Of a stretch of 64,000 nucleotides of DNA, positions 45,784-56,400 are shown piece after piece. Source of the stretch: Chloroflexota bacterium (GTDB lineage Bacteria; Chloroflexota; Anaerolineae; Anaerolineales; Villigracilaceae); assembly GCA_016191845.1 (NCBI GenBank), contig JACPVF010000007.1:248001-312000 (forward strand), written 5' to 3'. Under the pieces are notes generated by a model. That model was not told where the DNA came from. It ran no database searches and saw nothing but the letters and a program-made list of their open reading frames with translations. Numbering within the stretch: the stretch's first letter is position 1; each line of letters starts with the position of its first letter. The position numbers and the translations under genes are program-made.

Positions 45784-46584
45784 TCAATCCGCCACGAGGC
45801 GATAGCCCGTCCCGCGCACGGTAATCACACGCGACGGGCGATGGGCATCCTCCTCCACCGCCTGTCGCACCTGGTGAATATGATATTTGGCAAGTTCCTG
45901 GGCCTCACGCAGGTCCGCCTGGTAGCCTTGAGCCTCAGCCACCAGGGTCTGAAATCCGACCACCTCGGGAGCATGACGCACCAACACGAGCAGATATTCG
46001 AAGGATGTGGGCGCCAGGTTGATGGCGCGCTCACCCACCAAAACCCGCCGCGTATGCAGGTCCAGGCTGATCTGGCCGCGGCGGACGAAGCGTTCGGAGG
46101 CGGGCATGGCTTGCGGGGGCACGACTTCGATTTCGCCGCCGTTTTCCAGGCTTTTCAACTCGGTGCGCAATGACTCGATCTGATCGGTGAGCTCGCGTTT
46201 GCGCCGCTCACGCTGTTGGCTGGCAAGCACAATCTTGGTGCGTTCGATGATGACTTCCGGCTTGAGCGGTTTGAGCAGGTAGTCGGTGGCACCGCGACGC
46301 AGGGCCTCCACTGCCGAGCTGACGTCGGGCTGGGCGGTGAAGAGTAACACCGGCAGGGTGGGATAACGGGTATGGATCAGGTTGAGCACGTCCAGCCCGT
46401 TCAATCCGGGCATGCGCAGATCCATGTAAACGAGGTCGAAACCCGCGCCTTCGAGAAAGGCCAGTCCCTGCTCGCCATTTTCAGCCGTGGTAACCTCGAA
46501 CCCCGCCTGTTGTAAAATGCGCGCCAGGGTCGTGCGCACCACGGACTCGTCATCAATGACCAATATGTGACCGCTGATCTTCAT
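45784..46584 (-). CDS. OmpR-type winged-helix response regulator
   Basis: Response regulator of 266 residues. The receiver domain has Asp11/Asp12 (VIDDES), phospho-acceptor Asp55 (YMDLRMPG) and LLKPLKP. A charged coiled linker (about 120-165: QQRERRKRELTDQIESLRTE) leads to a C-terminal winged helix (about 175-262: LDLHTRRVLVGERAINLAPTSFEYLLVL ... VRGTGYRL; given in parts). The long linker is unusual for the family. The ATG overlaps the TGA of the upstream kinase gene (ATGA), so the pair is translationally coupled. It is the cognate regulator of the 46581-49223 kinase. Confidence 0.92.
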   Translation of the reverse strand: MKISGHILVIDDESVVRTTLARILQQAGFEVTTAENGEQGLAFLEGAGFDLVYMDLRMPGLNGLDVLNLIHTRYPTLPVLLFTAQPDVSSAVEALRRGATDYLLKPLKPEVIIERTKIVLASQQRERRKRELTDQIESLRTELKSLENGGEIEVVPPQAMPASERFVRRGQISLDLHTRRVLVGERAINLAPTSFEYLLVLVRHAPEVVGFQTLVAEAQGYQADLREAQELAKYHIHQVRQAVEEDAHRPSRVITVRGTGYRLVAD

Positions 46585-49223
46585 GCCTGTTTCTCCTGCG
46601 TTGGCAGCCAGATATTGAAGACTGCCCCGCCCTCTGGATCATTCCCAGCCTGGATACGCCCATGATGTTTGTGGATGATGTCATAGGAGATGGTCAGCCC
46701 CAGACCGGTGCCATAATCCTTGCTGGTGACAAAGGGGTCGAAGATGGTGGATAGGATGGATGGGTCAATACCGGGGCCGGTGTCGGCCACGCGCAAGAGC
46801 ACTTCCTGGGCCTGATCAAAATAGGCCGTAGAGACCATCAGGCGTCCGCCCTCGGTCATGGCCTCGACGGCATTCATCAACAGATTGAGCACCACCTGAC
46901 GAATCTGATGAGGCAGGCCAGGGACTTGAGGCAGGGACGGATCGGGATGGAACTCAAAGGAGATCTGGTTATGGCGCAGGTGAGTAGCGACCAGGGCATG
47001 CACATCCTCGACGATGTCGTTGACCTGCATGAGATGAAAAGCCTCGGTGTGTGCCGGGCGGTATGTGGCGCGCAGGCGGGCGAGCAGGGCAGCCATGCGC
47101 TCCGATTCAGACAGGACAATGTCGAGGTCCTGGCGACCTTGTTCGGAAAGCCCCTGCTCCTCACGCAGGAGGAAAAGCGCATTCTGGATGGCCTGCAAGG
47201 GATTGTTCAACTCATGCGAAACCGAGGCCAGCAGGCGTCCCATCGTGGACAGGCGGTCGGCCAGCAGAAGCTGGTTACGCATGGACTTTTCCATTTGCAG
47301 GGAGGATTGCAAATCGGCGTACAGGTTGGCCTTTTGGAGTGCAAGCGCCAATTGGTCGGCCACTGCGCTGACCAGTTGCAGGTCGCGTTGGGTAAGTTGA
47401 CGGGGCGGCAGTTGCTGGATGTCCAGCAAACCCAGGATGTGTCCCTCGACCCTGACCGGCACGGTTAATTTTGATTGGATCTCAGGCAGGAACGGATTTC
47501 GAACAAAGGTAACCACCTTGTCCGCATTATTGGTAAAGAAGGGGTTGCCTGTCTCGGCAGTGTAACCCACGATGCCCTCACCAGCCCGCAAACGATATTC
47601 CTGCTGGCGCAATTGACGTCCAATCTCACCACTGCCAGCGCGCATCACAAAATCACCCGTGGCGGAATCAGCGACAAAGATCTGGACATAGGAATACTCG
47701 AAAGTCTCGCTGAGGAACTCCACCACATCCTGCATCAACTCCTGGGGATCGAGCACGGCCAATAACTTCTGGTTGACCAGATACAAAGCATTGGTTTCCT
47801 TCAACGCATACTGGATATCTTCCAGCATGTGGGCGTTCTCGATGGCGATGGCGGCACGGATACCCAGCGAAGTGAGCAACGAGATCTCATCCGGGTGGAA
47901 CGCGCCCACCCCCTGTCTATGGACACTGATCGTCCCCAGGCGGCGGTCGTTGATCTGGACCGGCGCAACGATCAGAGAACGATAGGAAACCGGCAGAGAC
48001 TGATGCAAATAGCGGGAGTCCGTCCGAACATCGGAGATGGCAATGGGCTGACCAGATTCCATCACCTGGCCTGCGACCCCCTCCCCCAGACGCATCTTCA
48101 ATGGGGTCCTGGCCCCATCCCCCGTATCATCCATTGCGGTTGTCGCCCGCGGGGTCAGGATCTGTTGCTCTGGGTCGAGCAAATGCAACACGACGTTCGT
48201 GGCATTTGGGATCAGTTCCTTGGCTGAATCCACAATCAATTGGAGCACTAGATTCAACCCCACTTTTTCGGATTCACTCAGTGCACGTTCGATTGCAGAC
48301 AGAATCTGGGATTCCTTGAGTTGTTTTTCGATCTTCCTTTCCTGAAGGATGCTATTCAATGCCAGTGTGATCTGCGCGCCCGTCAGTTCGAAATAAGAAA
48401 TTTCTTCCCGATTGAAGTGTTGAGCCTCATCAAAAACAAGAATCACGGTTCCCAGTTTATGTTCTCTTGTCGCCAGTGGAACAACAATGGCGGACTTCGT
48501 AATTTGTTGAAATTCTCGGAAAGGCGCGGGATTCACCATATAGGGCGAATTCTGGGCATCCTCGATGAACAGGACCTGTCCACTGTCCAGCACAAACCGC
48601 GTAGTCGCAGCATCTTCGGAGTCCAGGACATTGCCCAAAAGAGGCTGATTTGGGTTACGCGTGGAGGCGACCAGGGTGACTTGCTGCAATGCGGGGTCCC
48701 ACAGGGTCAAGTAGGCGTAGTCGGCTACAAACAAGTTTTCAAGAATAAGCAGCAGGCGGAAATAAAGATCGGCGGGATCCCTGCTCTCCAAAATGGTGCG
48801 AGTCGCCATATTCACCAAAGTGAGATGGCGGTCCCGAAAAAGAAGCTTCGTCTGAACCAAATACAATTTCTCGATTTCACGGCGCAGATACCCCACGCCA
48901 AAGCTGGTAAGCAGAATAAAGAAATGCCCTGCCAGAATGCCATTCGACAACTGAAATAATTGATTTGGTTCGAAAACATGGAACTTATCGATCAGAAATA
49001 GATTGACGAAAAAAACCGCCACCCCCGCGATAAACCCGCCTCGCTTGTAGTAAAACCATCCCGCAATAATAGACGGTATCGCGATCAGGGCGGGAATCCG
49101 AAGAAAAGGAAAAGTACCAAGATATAAAAGGGAAACACCAGCCAATATCCAGAAATAGTTGCGACTCCACTTTCGTATTGCAACTTTTTCCATGAAGCTT
49201 GAAAAACGAAAATTGCTATCCAA
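46581..49223 (-). CDS. membrane GAF-rich sensor histidine kinase
   Basis: Kinase of 880 residues. Three to four membrane segments lie between about residues 23 and 112. Three GAF domains follow (about 145-295, 315-465 and 485-635), then HisKA with VSHELNNPLQAIQNA and an HATPase with LLMNAVEAMTEGGRL, DTGPGIDPS and YGTGLGLTISYDIIHKHHG. The start is probably TTG 49223, with AAGGA eight bases upstream. An in-frame ATG at 49193 has no ribosome site. It is coupled to the OmpR-type regulator 45784-46584. GAF domains suggest cytoplasmic ligand sensing, ligand unknown. Confidence 0.92.
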   Translation of the reverse strand: MDSNFRFSSFMEKVAIRKWSRNYFWILAGVSLLYLGTFPFLRIPALIAIPSIIAGWFYYKRGGFIAGVAVFFVNLFLIDKFHVFEPNQLFQLSNGILAGHFFILLTSFGVGYLRREIEKLYLVQTKLLFRDRHLTLVNMATRTILESRDPADLYFRLLLILENLFVADYAYLTLWDPALQQVTLVASTRNPNQPLLGNVLDSEDAATTRFVLDSGQVLFIEDAQNSPYMVNPAPFREFQQITKSAIVVPLATREHKLGTVILVFDEAQHFNREEISYFELTGAQITLALNSILQERKIEKQLKESQILSAIERALSESEKVGLNLVLQLIVDSAKELIPNATNVVLHLLDPEQQILTPRATTAMDDTGDGARTPLKMRLGEGVAGQVMESGQPIAISDVRTDSRYLHQSLPVSYRSLIVAPVQINDRRLGTISVHRQGVGAFHPDEISLLTSLGIRAAIAIENAHMLEDIQYALKETNALYLVNQKLLAVLDPQELMQDVVEFLSETFEYSYVQIFVADSATGDFVMRAGSGEIGRQLRQQEYRLRAGEGIVGYTAETGNPFFTNNADKVVTFVRNPFLPEIQSKLTVPVRVEGHILGLLDIQQLPPRQLTQRDLQLVSAVADQLALALQKANLYADLQSSLQMEKSMRNQLLLADRLSTMGRLLASVSHELNNPLQAIQNALFLLREEQGLSEQGRQDLDIVLSESERMAALLARLRATYRPAHTEAFHLMQVNDIVEDVHALVATHLRHNQISFEFHPDPSLPQVPGLPHQIRQVVLNLLMNAVEAMTEGGRLMVSTAYFDQAQEVLLRVADTGPGIDPSILSTIFDPFVTSKDYGTGLGLTISYDIIHKHHGRIQAGNDPEGGAVFNIWLPTQEKQA

Positions 49224-49354
49224 AGGATGTTCCTTGTGCCTGTTTCCACAGGAATGAATTCAGATTCATTTTATTGTAGCATCGGCAGGGCGCTCTTCCA
49301 TTTCAATTCGGCGATAAAAATCAGGGCGGAGCCCTCCGCCCGCCCTCTTCCATC

Positions 49355-49363
49355 TGCTATAAT
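49355..49363 (+). promoter_or_regulatory. extended -10 immediately before the epimerase gene
   Basis: TGCTATAAT (extended -10) ends seven bases before ATG 49371, so transcription should begin at or beside the start codon and the mRNA is probably leaderless. Confidence 0.6.
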
Positions 49364-49370
49364 CCTCCGC

Positions 49371-50333
49371 ATGATTCTGGTCACTGGCGCCACGGGATTC
49401 ATCGGACGGGCCTTGGTTCGGCAGCTTTTCGAGACAGGACACCCGGTGCGGGTGCTGATCCGCCCTTCGCGGCGCACTCCGCTCCTGCCCAAGGGCGTTC
49501 CCGTGGAAGTGGCCGTAGTCAGTCTGGCGGATACGCGCGGTCTGCGCGCCGCGCTCAACGGCGTGGACACGATCATCCACCTGGCGGGGGCCGAATCCCA
49601 GGGCCGCGACGCCAACCTGCGTGTCACCGACATCGAAGGCACCCGCAACCTGGTCGAAGCAGCGCGGGATGCAGGCGTACAGCATTTCATCTACTTAAGC
49701 CATCTCGACGCGGCACGCGCCTCGGCCTACCCCGTTTTCAAGGCCAAGGGCATCGCCGAGGAGACCATCCGCCGCTCGGGTGTGCCCTACACCATCCTGC
49801 GTTCGGCGGTTGTGTACGGTCCCGAAGACCATTTCACCACTGGCCTGGCACGCATGATCCGCTCCTTCCCGGGCATTTTCTTCCTGCCGGCCAACGAAGC
49901 CAAGGTCGTGCCGCTCATCCAGCCCATCTGGGTCGAGGATTTGGTGGCCTGCCTGCTGTGGACCTATGACAATCCCGAGACCCTCAACCAGGTCTACGAA
50001 GTGGGCGGCAGTGAGTACTTCACCGTGAGGCAGGTGGTCGAGATCATCATGAACGCCATCCACGCGCCGCGCCTGCTGATCGAGATTCCGCCCGTGGTGT
50101 TGCGCGCGTTGACCATCTTCCTCGAAAGTGTGGTCCCCAACTTCCCCGCCTCCTCCTTTTGGATTGACTACATCTTCGTCAGCCGCACCTGTCCCGCCGA
50201 CTCGACCTCGCGCGCCTTCGGACTGATGCCCGCCCGCTTCACCTACCGCCTTGACTACCTGGCGACCAAGCCCTGGTGGCAGCGCTTCACCGAGTGGGCC
50301 TCCAACCTGCGACCTGCCCGCATGCGCAAATAA
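49371..50333 (+). CDS. NAD(P)-binding epimerase/dehydratase (atypical SDR)
   Basis: Rossmann-fold protein of 320 residues. The nucleotide-binding motif is VTGATGFIGRALVRQL at the N-terminus. The usual Tyr-x3-Lys is replaced by YPVFKAKGIAE around residue 120, and YTILRSAVVYGPEDHF follows, as in the NDUFA9-like/complex I-associated atypical SDR group. The open frame starts earlier (49227), but the -10 element and the first Rossmann strand place the start at ATG 49371. Substrate is unknown. It is followed seven bases later by a GNAT gene on the same strand. Confidence 0.85.
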   Translation: MILVTGATGFIGRALVRQLFETGHPVRVLIRPSRRTPLLPKGVPVEVAVVSLADTRGLRAALNGVDTIIHLAGAESQGRDANLRVTDIEGTRNLVEAARDAGVQHFIYLSHLDAARASAYPVFKAKGIAEETIRRSGVPYTILRSAVVYGPEDHFTTGLARMIRSFPGIFFLPANEAKVVPLIQPIWVEDLVACLLWTYDNPETLNQVYEVGGSEYFTVRQVVEIIMNAIHAPRLLIEIPPVVLRALTIFLESVVPNFPASSFWIDYIFVSRTCPADSTSRAFGLMPARFTYRLDYLATKPWWQRFTEWASNLRPARMRK

Positions 50334-50340
50334 CCCGCAC

Positions 50341-51216
50341 ATGGCTCCCCTCATCCGTCTGATCGAAACTCCCGAAGAAATGACCGCTGTCGAAGACCTG
50401 CAGCGCGCCGTCTGGCCGGGCAGCGAAACTGATGTGGTGCCCGCCCATATGCTCATCACCGCCGTCCACAACGGCGGACTGGTGCTGGGCGCCTTCGCCG
50501 ACGATCAGTTGGTCGGCTTCGTCTTCGGCTTCCCCGGGCTGGAGACCACGCCCGACGGTCCGCGCGCCAAGCATTGTTCGCACATGATGGGCATCCATCC
50601 CGATCATCGCGATAGCGGACTCGGCTTTGCCCTCAAACGGGCCCAGTGGCAGATGGTCCGTCACCAGGGGCTCGACCACATCACCTGGACCTACGATCCG
50701 CTGATGAGCCGCAATGCCCATCTCAACATTGCGCGCCTCGGCGCGGTCTGCAATACCTACCGTCGCTCCGAATACGGCGACATGCGCGACGGTCTGAACG
50801 CAGGCCTGCCTTCCGACCGATTCCAGGTCGACTGGTGGGTCAACACCCGCCGCGTCGAGCGCCGGCTCGGCAAACGCGCCCGCCCAACCCTCAAGCTGCA
50901 CGACTTCACCGAAGCCGAGCTGCATCCGCTCTACACCCTGCAGCGCGGACCCTCGGCCTGGTCCCGCCCGCCCGAGCATGTCCCGCCCTTCGAGGAGCAT
51001 CTGTTGCTGGCTGAAATCCCCAGCGACTTTTTGGCCCTCAAGGATGCCGACTTCGCCCTGGCCCGCGACTGGCGATTCTTCACCCGTGAAGTCTTCGAGA
51101 CGGCCTTCGCCGCAGGCTACATCATCACCGACTTCATTTTCGAGCGCGGCGATGCTCCACGCAGTTTCTACGTCCTTACCCACGGCGAAACACCCTTCGG
51201 AAAGATCCTCTCATGA
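50341..51216 (+). CDS. GNAT-like acetyltransferase domain protein
   Basis: Protein of 291 residues. The N-terminal half resembles GNAT: LQRAVWPGSE..., GGLVLGAFADDQLVGFVFGFPG, CSHMMGIHPDHRDSGLGFAL (acyl-CoA loop H-x-x-x-x-D-S-G-L-G instead of the usual R/Q-x-x-G-x-G/A) and ITWTYDPLMSRNAHLNIARLG. The C-terminal 130 residues hold a less conserved region. The open frame starts at 50251 inside the epimerase gene, but ATG 50341 agrees with the family start. Its TGA overlaps the ATG of the next gene (ATGA). Substrate not known. Confidence 0.75.
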   Translation: MAPLIRLIETPEEMTAVEDLQRAVWPGSETDVVPAHMLITAVHNGGLVLGAFADDQLVGFVFGFPGLETTPDGPRAKHCSHMMGIHPDHRDSGLGFALKRAQWQMVRHQGLDHITWTYDPLMSRNAHLNIARLGAVCNTYRRSEYGDMRDGLNAGLPSDRFQVDWWVNTRRVERRLGKRARPTLKLHDFTEAELHPLYTLQRGPSAWSRPPEHVPPFEEHLLLAEIPSDFLALKDADFALARDWRFFTREVFETAFAAGYIITDFIFERGDAPRSFYVLTHGETPFGKILS

Positions 51217-52748
51217 ACACACTCCGCATCGGCTTGATTCTGCCCGCTGAAACGGTTCCCACCTGGGCCGTGCGTCTGGTCGAGCGGTTGCGTTCCCAGC
51301 CCGAGACCGAACTGGTGACGGCACTCATCCTGCCGCAGCCCGAGCTCACCCATGGCCTCTTCCGCGCCTACTTCGCCCTCGATCGCCGCGTCTTCCGCCC
51401 CAAGCCCAGCCCGTGGGACCTGACCTCCCTGCCCGCCGACCTGCCGCGTCTGCATGGCGAAGTCTCAGCGCAACTCCAGGCCCTGCGGCTGGACGTACTG
51501 CTTAACCTGGCCCTGGACACGGTCCCGCAAGAGTTGCCGCCGCTGGCCCGCTTCGGCGTCTGGAGCGTGCGCCGCGTTCGCATTGGCTCCCAGCCTGGCT
51601 GGCTTGAACTCTGGAATAACGACCCGATCACAGCCTGCCACCTCGAAGTGGTCCGCACAGGCCAGCCTCCCTGCATCGTAGCCCGCTCGCTGATGGTCAG
51701 CGACCTGCAATCCCTCTCACGCAATCAGATGCATCTGTTCTGGCGGACGGCTTCGCTGGTGCCGCGTGCCCTGCGTCAACTGGCCCAGCGCGGCGAAGCG
51801 GATTTCTTCTCCGCCACGACCGCCCTGCCCGTGTCCCTGCCTGCCATTCCGCCGAATCCGCTGCAGATCGGTGAACTGGGATTCAAACAAGCCTTCCGCT
51901 GGTTGCGCGCCAGACTCCCAAAACTCTATAGCATCGATCAGTGGATGCTGATGCTGGCTCCGCGTGGAAGCGACTCCGCGCTGAGTTGGAATGGCTTCAC
52001 CCCGCTCCAGCCGCCGCGCGACCGCTTCTGGGCCGACCCGTTCCTGGTCGAGCGCGATGGCCGCCGCTACATCTTCCTGGAAGAGTTACCTTTCGCCCTC
52101 AAGCGCGGCATCCTCGCCTGTATCACGCTCGACGAGCACAACCGCATCGCGCGCAAAGACATCATCCTCGAACGGCCCTATCATCTCTCGTATCCATTCG
52201 TGTTCGAGCATGGCGGTCAGTGGTACATGATCCCCGAGACGGGCGGAAACCGCACCATCGAGATTTATCGCTGCGAACATTTCCCCGACCAATGGGCTTT
52301 TGAGAAAACCCTGATGAGCGGATTCCGCGCCGTGGACTCGACCTTGATCGAGCATGACGGCCGCTGGTGGCTGTTCGCCAACCTCGCCGACGACGAGAAT
52401 AACGCCACCTGGGATTCGCTGCACCTGTTCTACGCCGACAATCCCCTCTCCGAGGCCTGGACCCCACATCCGCTCAACCCCATCGTGGCGGACGTGTGCA
52501 CCGCGCGTCCCGCGGGTCGCATCTTCCGCCGCGGCGGACAGTTGATCCGCCCCGCGCAGGATTCTTCGCGCCGGTATGGCGGCGCTCTGCACCTTCAACG
52601 CATCGACAAACTGTCCACCACCGAATACGCCGAAACTACCGTGGAGACTCTCGATCCGCTCGAGAAGGGGTTCCTCGCCACGCACACCATCAATTTCCTC
52701 GACGACCTGACCGTCATCGACGTCCAGGCACGGCGCAGGAAATGGTAA
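51213..52748 (+). CDS. formyltransferase-like N-domain with glycan-related propeller
   Basis: Protein of 511 residues. The N-terminal about 200 residues resemble the formyltransferase/Rossmann fold (LRIGLILPAETVPTWAVRLVERL; VLLNLALDTVPQELPPLARFGVWSV). The C-terminal about 280 residues contain RDRFWADPFLVERDGRRYIFLEE and WYMIPETGGNRTIEIYRCEHFP. These are typical of the five-bladed propeller found in glucosamine inositolphosphorylceramide transferase N-domains and levansucrase-like proteins. A role in surface glycan or lipid-sugar synthesis is inferred. Its start overlaps the end of the GNAT gene, so the three plus-strand genes form an operon ending at the terminator 52752-52782. Confidence 0.6.
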   Translation: MNTLRIGLILPAETVPTWAVRLVERLRSQPETELVTALILPQPELTHGLFRAYFALDRRVFRPKPSPWDLTSLPADLPRLHGEVSAQLQALRLDVLLNLALDTVPQELPPLARFGVWSVRRVRIGSQPGWLELWNNDPITACHLEVVRTGQPPCIVARSLMVSDLQSLSRNQMHLFWRTASLVPRALRQLAQRGEADFFSATTALPVSLPAIPPNPLQIGELGFKQAFRWLRARLPKLYSIDQWMLMLAPRGSDSALSWNGFTPLQPPRDRFWADPFLVERDGRRYIFLEELPFALKRGILACITLDEHNRIARKDIILERPYHLSYPFVFEHGGQWYMIPETGGNRTIEIYRCEHFPDQWAFEKTLMSGFRAVDSTLIEHDGRWWLFANLADDENNATWDSLHLFYADNPLSEAWTPHPLNPIVADVCTARPAGRIFRRGGQLIRPAQDSSRRYGGALHLQRIDKLSTTEYAETTVETLDPLEKGFLATHTINFLDDLTVIDVQARRRKW

Positions 52749-52751
52749 AAA

Positions 52752-52782
52752 AGAGACGGCCACCTTGAAGGTGACCGTCTCT
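52752..52782. terminator. bidirectional intrinsic terminator
   Basis: A 15-base stem with one mismatch (752-766 with 768-782 of the 52,000s). It lies between the convergent 51213-52748 gene and the creatininase-like gene, with an A-run before and T-rich sequence after. Confidence 0.8.
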
Positions 52783-52790
52783 TCGTTTCG

Positions 52791-53480
52791 TTATTCTCCA
52801 AACTTCAACAACATCAAAATATCTTCCAGTGCAGCAGCGAAGAGTTCGTGCATGATCTCCTTGCTGGCTTTGTACGGACCGCCAAAGGAGCCGTCGCCAT
52901 ACACCTGGCGCGCGGTCTTCGCGTCCATGATCGGGCTGGGGACCTTGGGCGGCACCTTGGGCTGGCTGGGCGGTTCCTCGACGATGGTAAACGGAAAGGC
53001 CTCCAGCCAGTTGGCATGGGTCGGCTTGATGTTGTGCCGTTCAGCCACCGCCTCGGTGGAGTGCGACAGCCACCAGTCATACCAGTTCAGACGTACGCCG
53101 GGCAGTTGGTTGATCAAATCGTTGAGGTGGACGCGCGCGGGCGCGTTCCCGCCGTGGCCGTTCAACACCAGGATGCGCCGAAAGCCATAGCCGACCGCCG
53201 AGCGGACCACGTCTTCGACCACGGCGTTGAGCGTGGAGACGCGCAGGCTGAGCGTGCCGGGGTAGGCCAGGAAGTACGGCGAGACCCCGAAGTTGAGCGG
53301 CGGTGCGACCAGCACGCCCGTCTGCTGGGAGGCGGCGTCCGCCAGGGCCAGGGGAATCTTGACGTCCGTGAGCAGGCTGAGGGTGGCGTGTTGTTCCGTC
53401 GAGCCGAGGACCAGCATCAGGCGGTCATCCTGCTCGAGGTAACGCTCTACATCCATCCAGGTCAGGTCTTCGAAGCGCAT
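52791..53480 (-). CDS. creatininase family amidohydrolase
   Basis: Protein of 229 residues of the creatininase/MftE fold. Metal-site motifs are LGSTEQHATLSLLTDV near residue 26 (Glu, His and Asp ligands) and VLNGHGGNAPA near residue 105. A Glu-rich segment around 170 is present in place of the last ligand. The family hydrolyses creatinine, formamides or peptide precursors, and the substrate here is unknown. It starts two bases after the PBP stop and is the last gene of a MaoC-PBP-creatininase run. Confidence 0.85.
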   Translation of the reverse strand: MRFEDLTWMDVERYLEQDDRLMLVLGSTEQHATLSLLTDVKIPLALADAASQQTGVLVAPPLNFGVSPYFLAYPGTLSLRVSTLNAVVEDVVRSAVGYGFRRILVLNGHGGNAPARVHLNDLINQLPGVRLNWYDWWLSHSTEAVAERHNIKPTHANWLEAFPFTIVEEPPSQPKVPPKVPSPIMDAKTARQVYGDGSFGGPYKASKEIMHELFAAALEDILMLLKFGE

Positions 53481-53482
53481 GG

Positions 53483-56400
53483 TTAAGGTCCCGTGGTGGG
53501 AGTCTCCGTGGGGGTGGGCGTGGGGGTCGGCGTCTCCGTAGCAGGAGGCGGCGGAGAGGTCGGTGTGTCGGTGGCGGGCGGCGGCAGCGTCGGCGGAGGC
53601 AGGGTAGGCGGCAGTTCGGTCGATGTGGGCGGCGGGGTGGGCGTGGCCAGGTCAAGGTTCAGGCGCACAGACTTGCTGACCTCGCCATTCTTGCCCACGA
53701 CAGTCAACTTCAGGGTAAAGACTCCGTTCGGCAGGTTGGATAAATCCACCAGGTGCAGGGTTCCATTCTTGACCGGGGAGTTGCCGCCGTTCAGCAGCAC
53801 CCAGTTGTTCGGGTCCGCACCGAGGCCGAGTTCCAACTTCCAGGATTCGAACAAGCCCGTGGCATCGGCCGTACCCTTGATCTCCAGGATGGGCGAGGTG
53901 ATCTGCTGCCCGTCAGAGAGAGCCAGCTCGAGCTGCGGGTGCGGATCGTCGGCGCGGCACTCGCGCTCAGGAGCATAGACCGGCCTGCGCGGCATGTCAT
54001 GCTGGTCGAGCCAGTCGCGTCCCTCGCCGCTTTCGAGCCATTTGCGCGCCCACGGGTCGGTCACATTGAACACGTTCTCACTGTCGGTGAAATCCTTGCA
54101 GGCGTTCGAGGCTTCGAGCAAAGTCCACAGGTCCAGGTTGATGCGGCGCAGCAGGTCCTGGCTGGCGGGCAGCGGAGGCTGGTCCGAGGCAAAGACTTCG
54201 GTGTATTGCTGCTTGCAGGTGTTGGAAGGCTGCGTGCCCGAAAGCGAGCAGACCACGGTATCCACCACGCCGGGCGGACGATTGAAGGGCGTGGGGTTGT
54301 TATTGGTGAGATACGGCACGGCAAAGGTCATGAACTGCGACCAGATGGGGGCCGCACCGGTCAGGCCGGTGGTATTGACCATCGGGGTGTAGTCGGCGTT
54401 ACCGACCCATACTCCCGTGACCAGGTCGGGGGTGTAGCCGAGAGTCCAGTTATCGCGGAAGTCGTTGGTGGTACCGGTCTTGGCGGCCACAGGGAAGGGC
54501 AGGCTCAGGACCGAGTTGCGGCCGAACATCCAGGAGCGGGCATCGTTGTCCGAGAGGATGGAGGAGATCAGGTAGGCGTGTTCTGCGCGGATGACCTGTT
54601 CGCCGGGCTGGGGCTTGTACTCGTACACCACGTTGCCCGCGTAGTCGGTGATCTTGAGGATTGCCACCGGCGGCACACGCTGTCCGCTGTTGGCAAAGAC
54701 GGAGAATGCACCCGTCATCTCCAGCAGGGACACATCGCCGCCGCCAAGGGTCAGGGCCAGGCCGTAGTCGTCGCGGGTCAACGAGGTGATGCCAAGACGT
54801 TTGGCCATCTCGACCATGCCGCCCTTGCCGTAGATGCCGATGAAGTTCAGCGCCTTGACAGCCGGGATGTTGAACGAGTTGGAGAGCGCCACGCGCACGG
54901 TGACCGGTCCATGCGACCTACCATCATAGTTGACCGGGATATAGGGTGGGCGTGTGTCGTTGGGGTCGCCCGAGGGCGGGAACTCGGAAGGCACATCCCA
55001 GATCAAGGTGGACGGGGTCCAGCCTTTTTCGAAAGCGGCCACGTAGGTGATGGGCTTGATGGACGAACCGGGCTGGCGCGTCTGGCTGAGCGCCATGTTG
55101 ACCTGGCCCGAGATGGCATCGTTATTGAAATCGGGCGAACCGACCATGGCCAGAATCTCACCGGTCGAGGGGCGGATGGCTACCAGCGCACCGTTGTGAG
55201 CGTTCTTGTCCACCAGGGTCGCGATCTGCTCGGTGACCAGGCGCTGGGCTTCGTCCTGCAGTGTGGGATCGAGCGTGGTGTAGATGGTGAAACCCGAGCG
55301 GTAGATGGTCTGCGCGTCGTACTGCTCTTCCAACAACGAACGTACGTAATTGACCCAGTGCGGGTAGTGCGTATCGATGTTGGGCGAGTTGAAGGTACGA
55401 TTCTTCATGTCGTCCGCAGCAGTGGATGCGGCCAGGGCATCCACACACACGGGCGAGGGACTGTTACTGACCGGGATGCAGTTCTGCGACTGGCTGTCCT
55501 CGTACATCAACACCAACACTTGCTGCTGACGCAACAGGGTGGTCTCGCGGTTGGTGTAGATGTCGTACACCGCCGGGGACTGCGGCAGGCCCGCCAGGAA
55601 GGAAGCCTCCGCCAGAGTCAACTGATCGGCGGGTTTGCCGAAGTAGGTCTCGGAGGCGGCTTCGATTCCGTAGGCCAGATTGCCGTAGTAGATTTCGTTC
55701 AGGTACAGTTCGAGGATCTCATCCTTGGAATAACGGCGCGTGATCTCGGCGGCCAGGATGATCTCGCGCGCCTTGCGCGTCACCGTGCGCTGACTGCGCT
55801 CTTCAGGCGAGAGCAAGAGCGCACGCGCCAACTGTTGCGTGATGGTGGACGCGCCGCCGCTCTGTCCGCCTGTGAGGTAGTTCTGCCACAGGGCGCGGAC
55901 GATGGCCCAGAAGTCGAAGCCGGGGTGACTGTAGAAGTCCTTGTCTTCGGTGGCGATGGTGGCCGCCACCAGGTTGGGCGAGATCTTGCTGAGCGGGACG
56001 TAGGTGCGGCGGCCCGCGCTGGGGTCGAGGATCTCGTATAGCAGGTTGCCGTTGCGGTCGAGGATGCGCGTGGTCTCGAATTGCGAGGCGCGGTTCTTCA
56101 AGTCCGCGACGCTGGGCAGGGTCCGCGCGATGGAGTAATACTCGTACACCGCAACGGACCCCAGGCACAAGCCAAGGATGACGACCAGAAAGATCGAGGC
56201 GATCAACCCGCGTACCAGGCAGCCCATGCTCCCGCGCCAGTCGATGTTGCTCCAGAATGGAAGGGCGGGCGGAGCCGGGGGCGGGGCGTAGGCAGGCGGC
56301 GGCTGGGTGACGTACGTCTGCTGCGCAGGGCGGCGGCCCGTGCTGGGCGGCTCATACGCCGCACGGGTGACGCGCGTGCCGGCCATGTCGATCTGGTCCA

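Noticed and set aside
45647-45787. N-terminal extension of the hybrid kinase
   Set aside because: It would pass through the terminator at 45716-45748 and encodes no part of the receiver domain.
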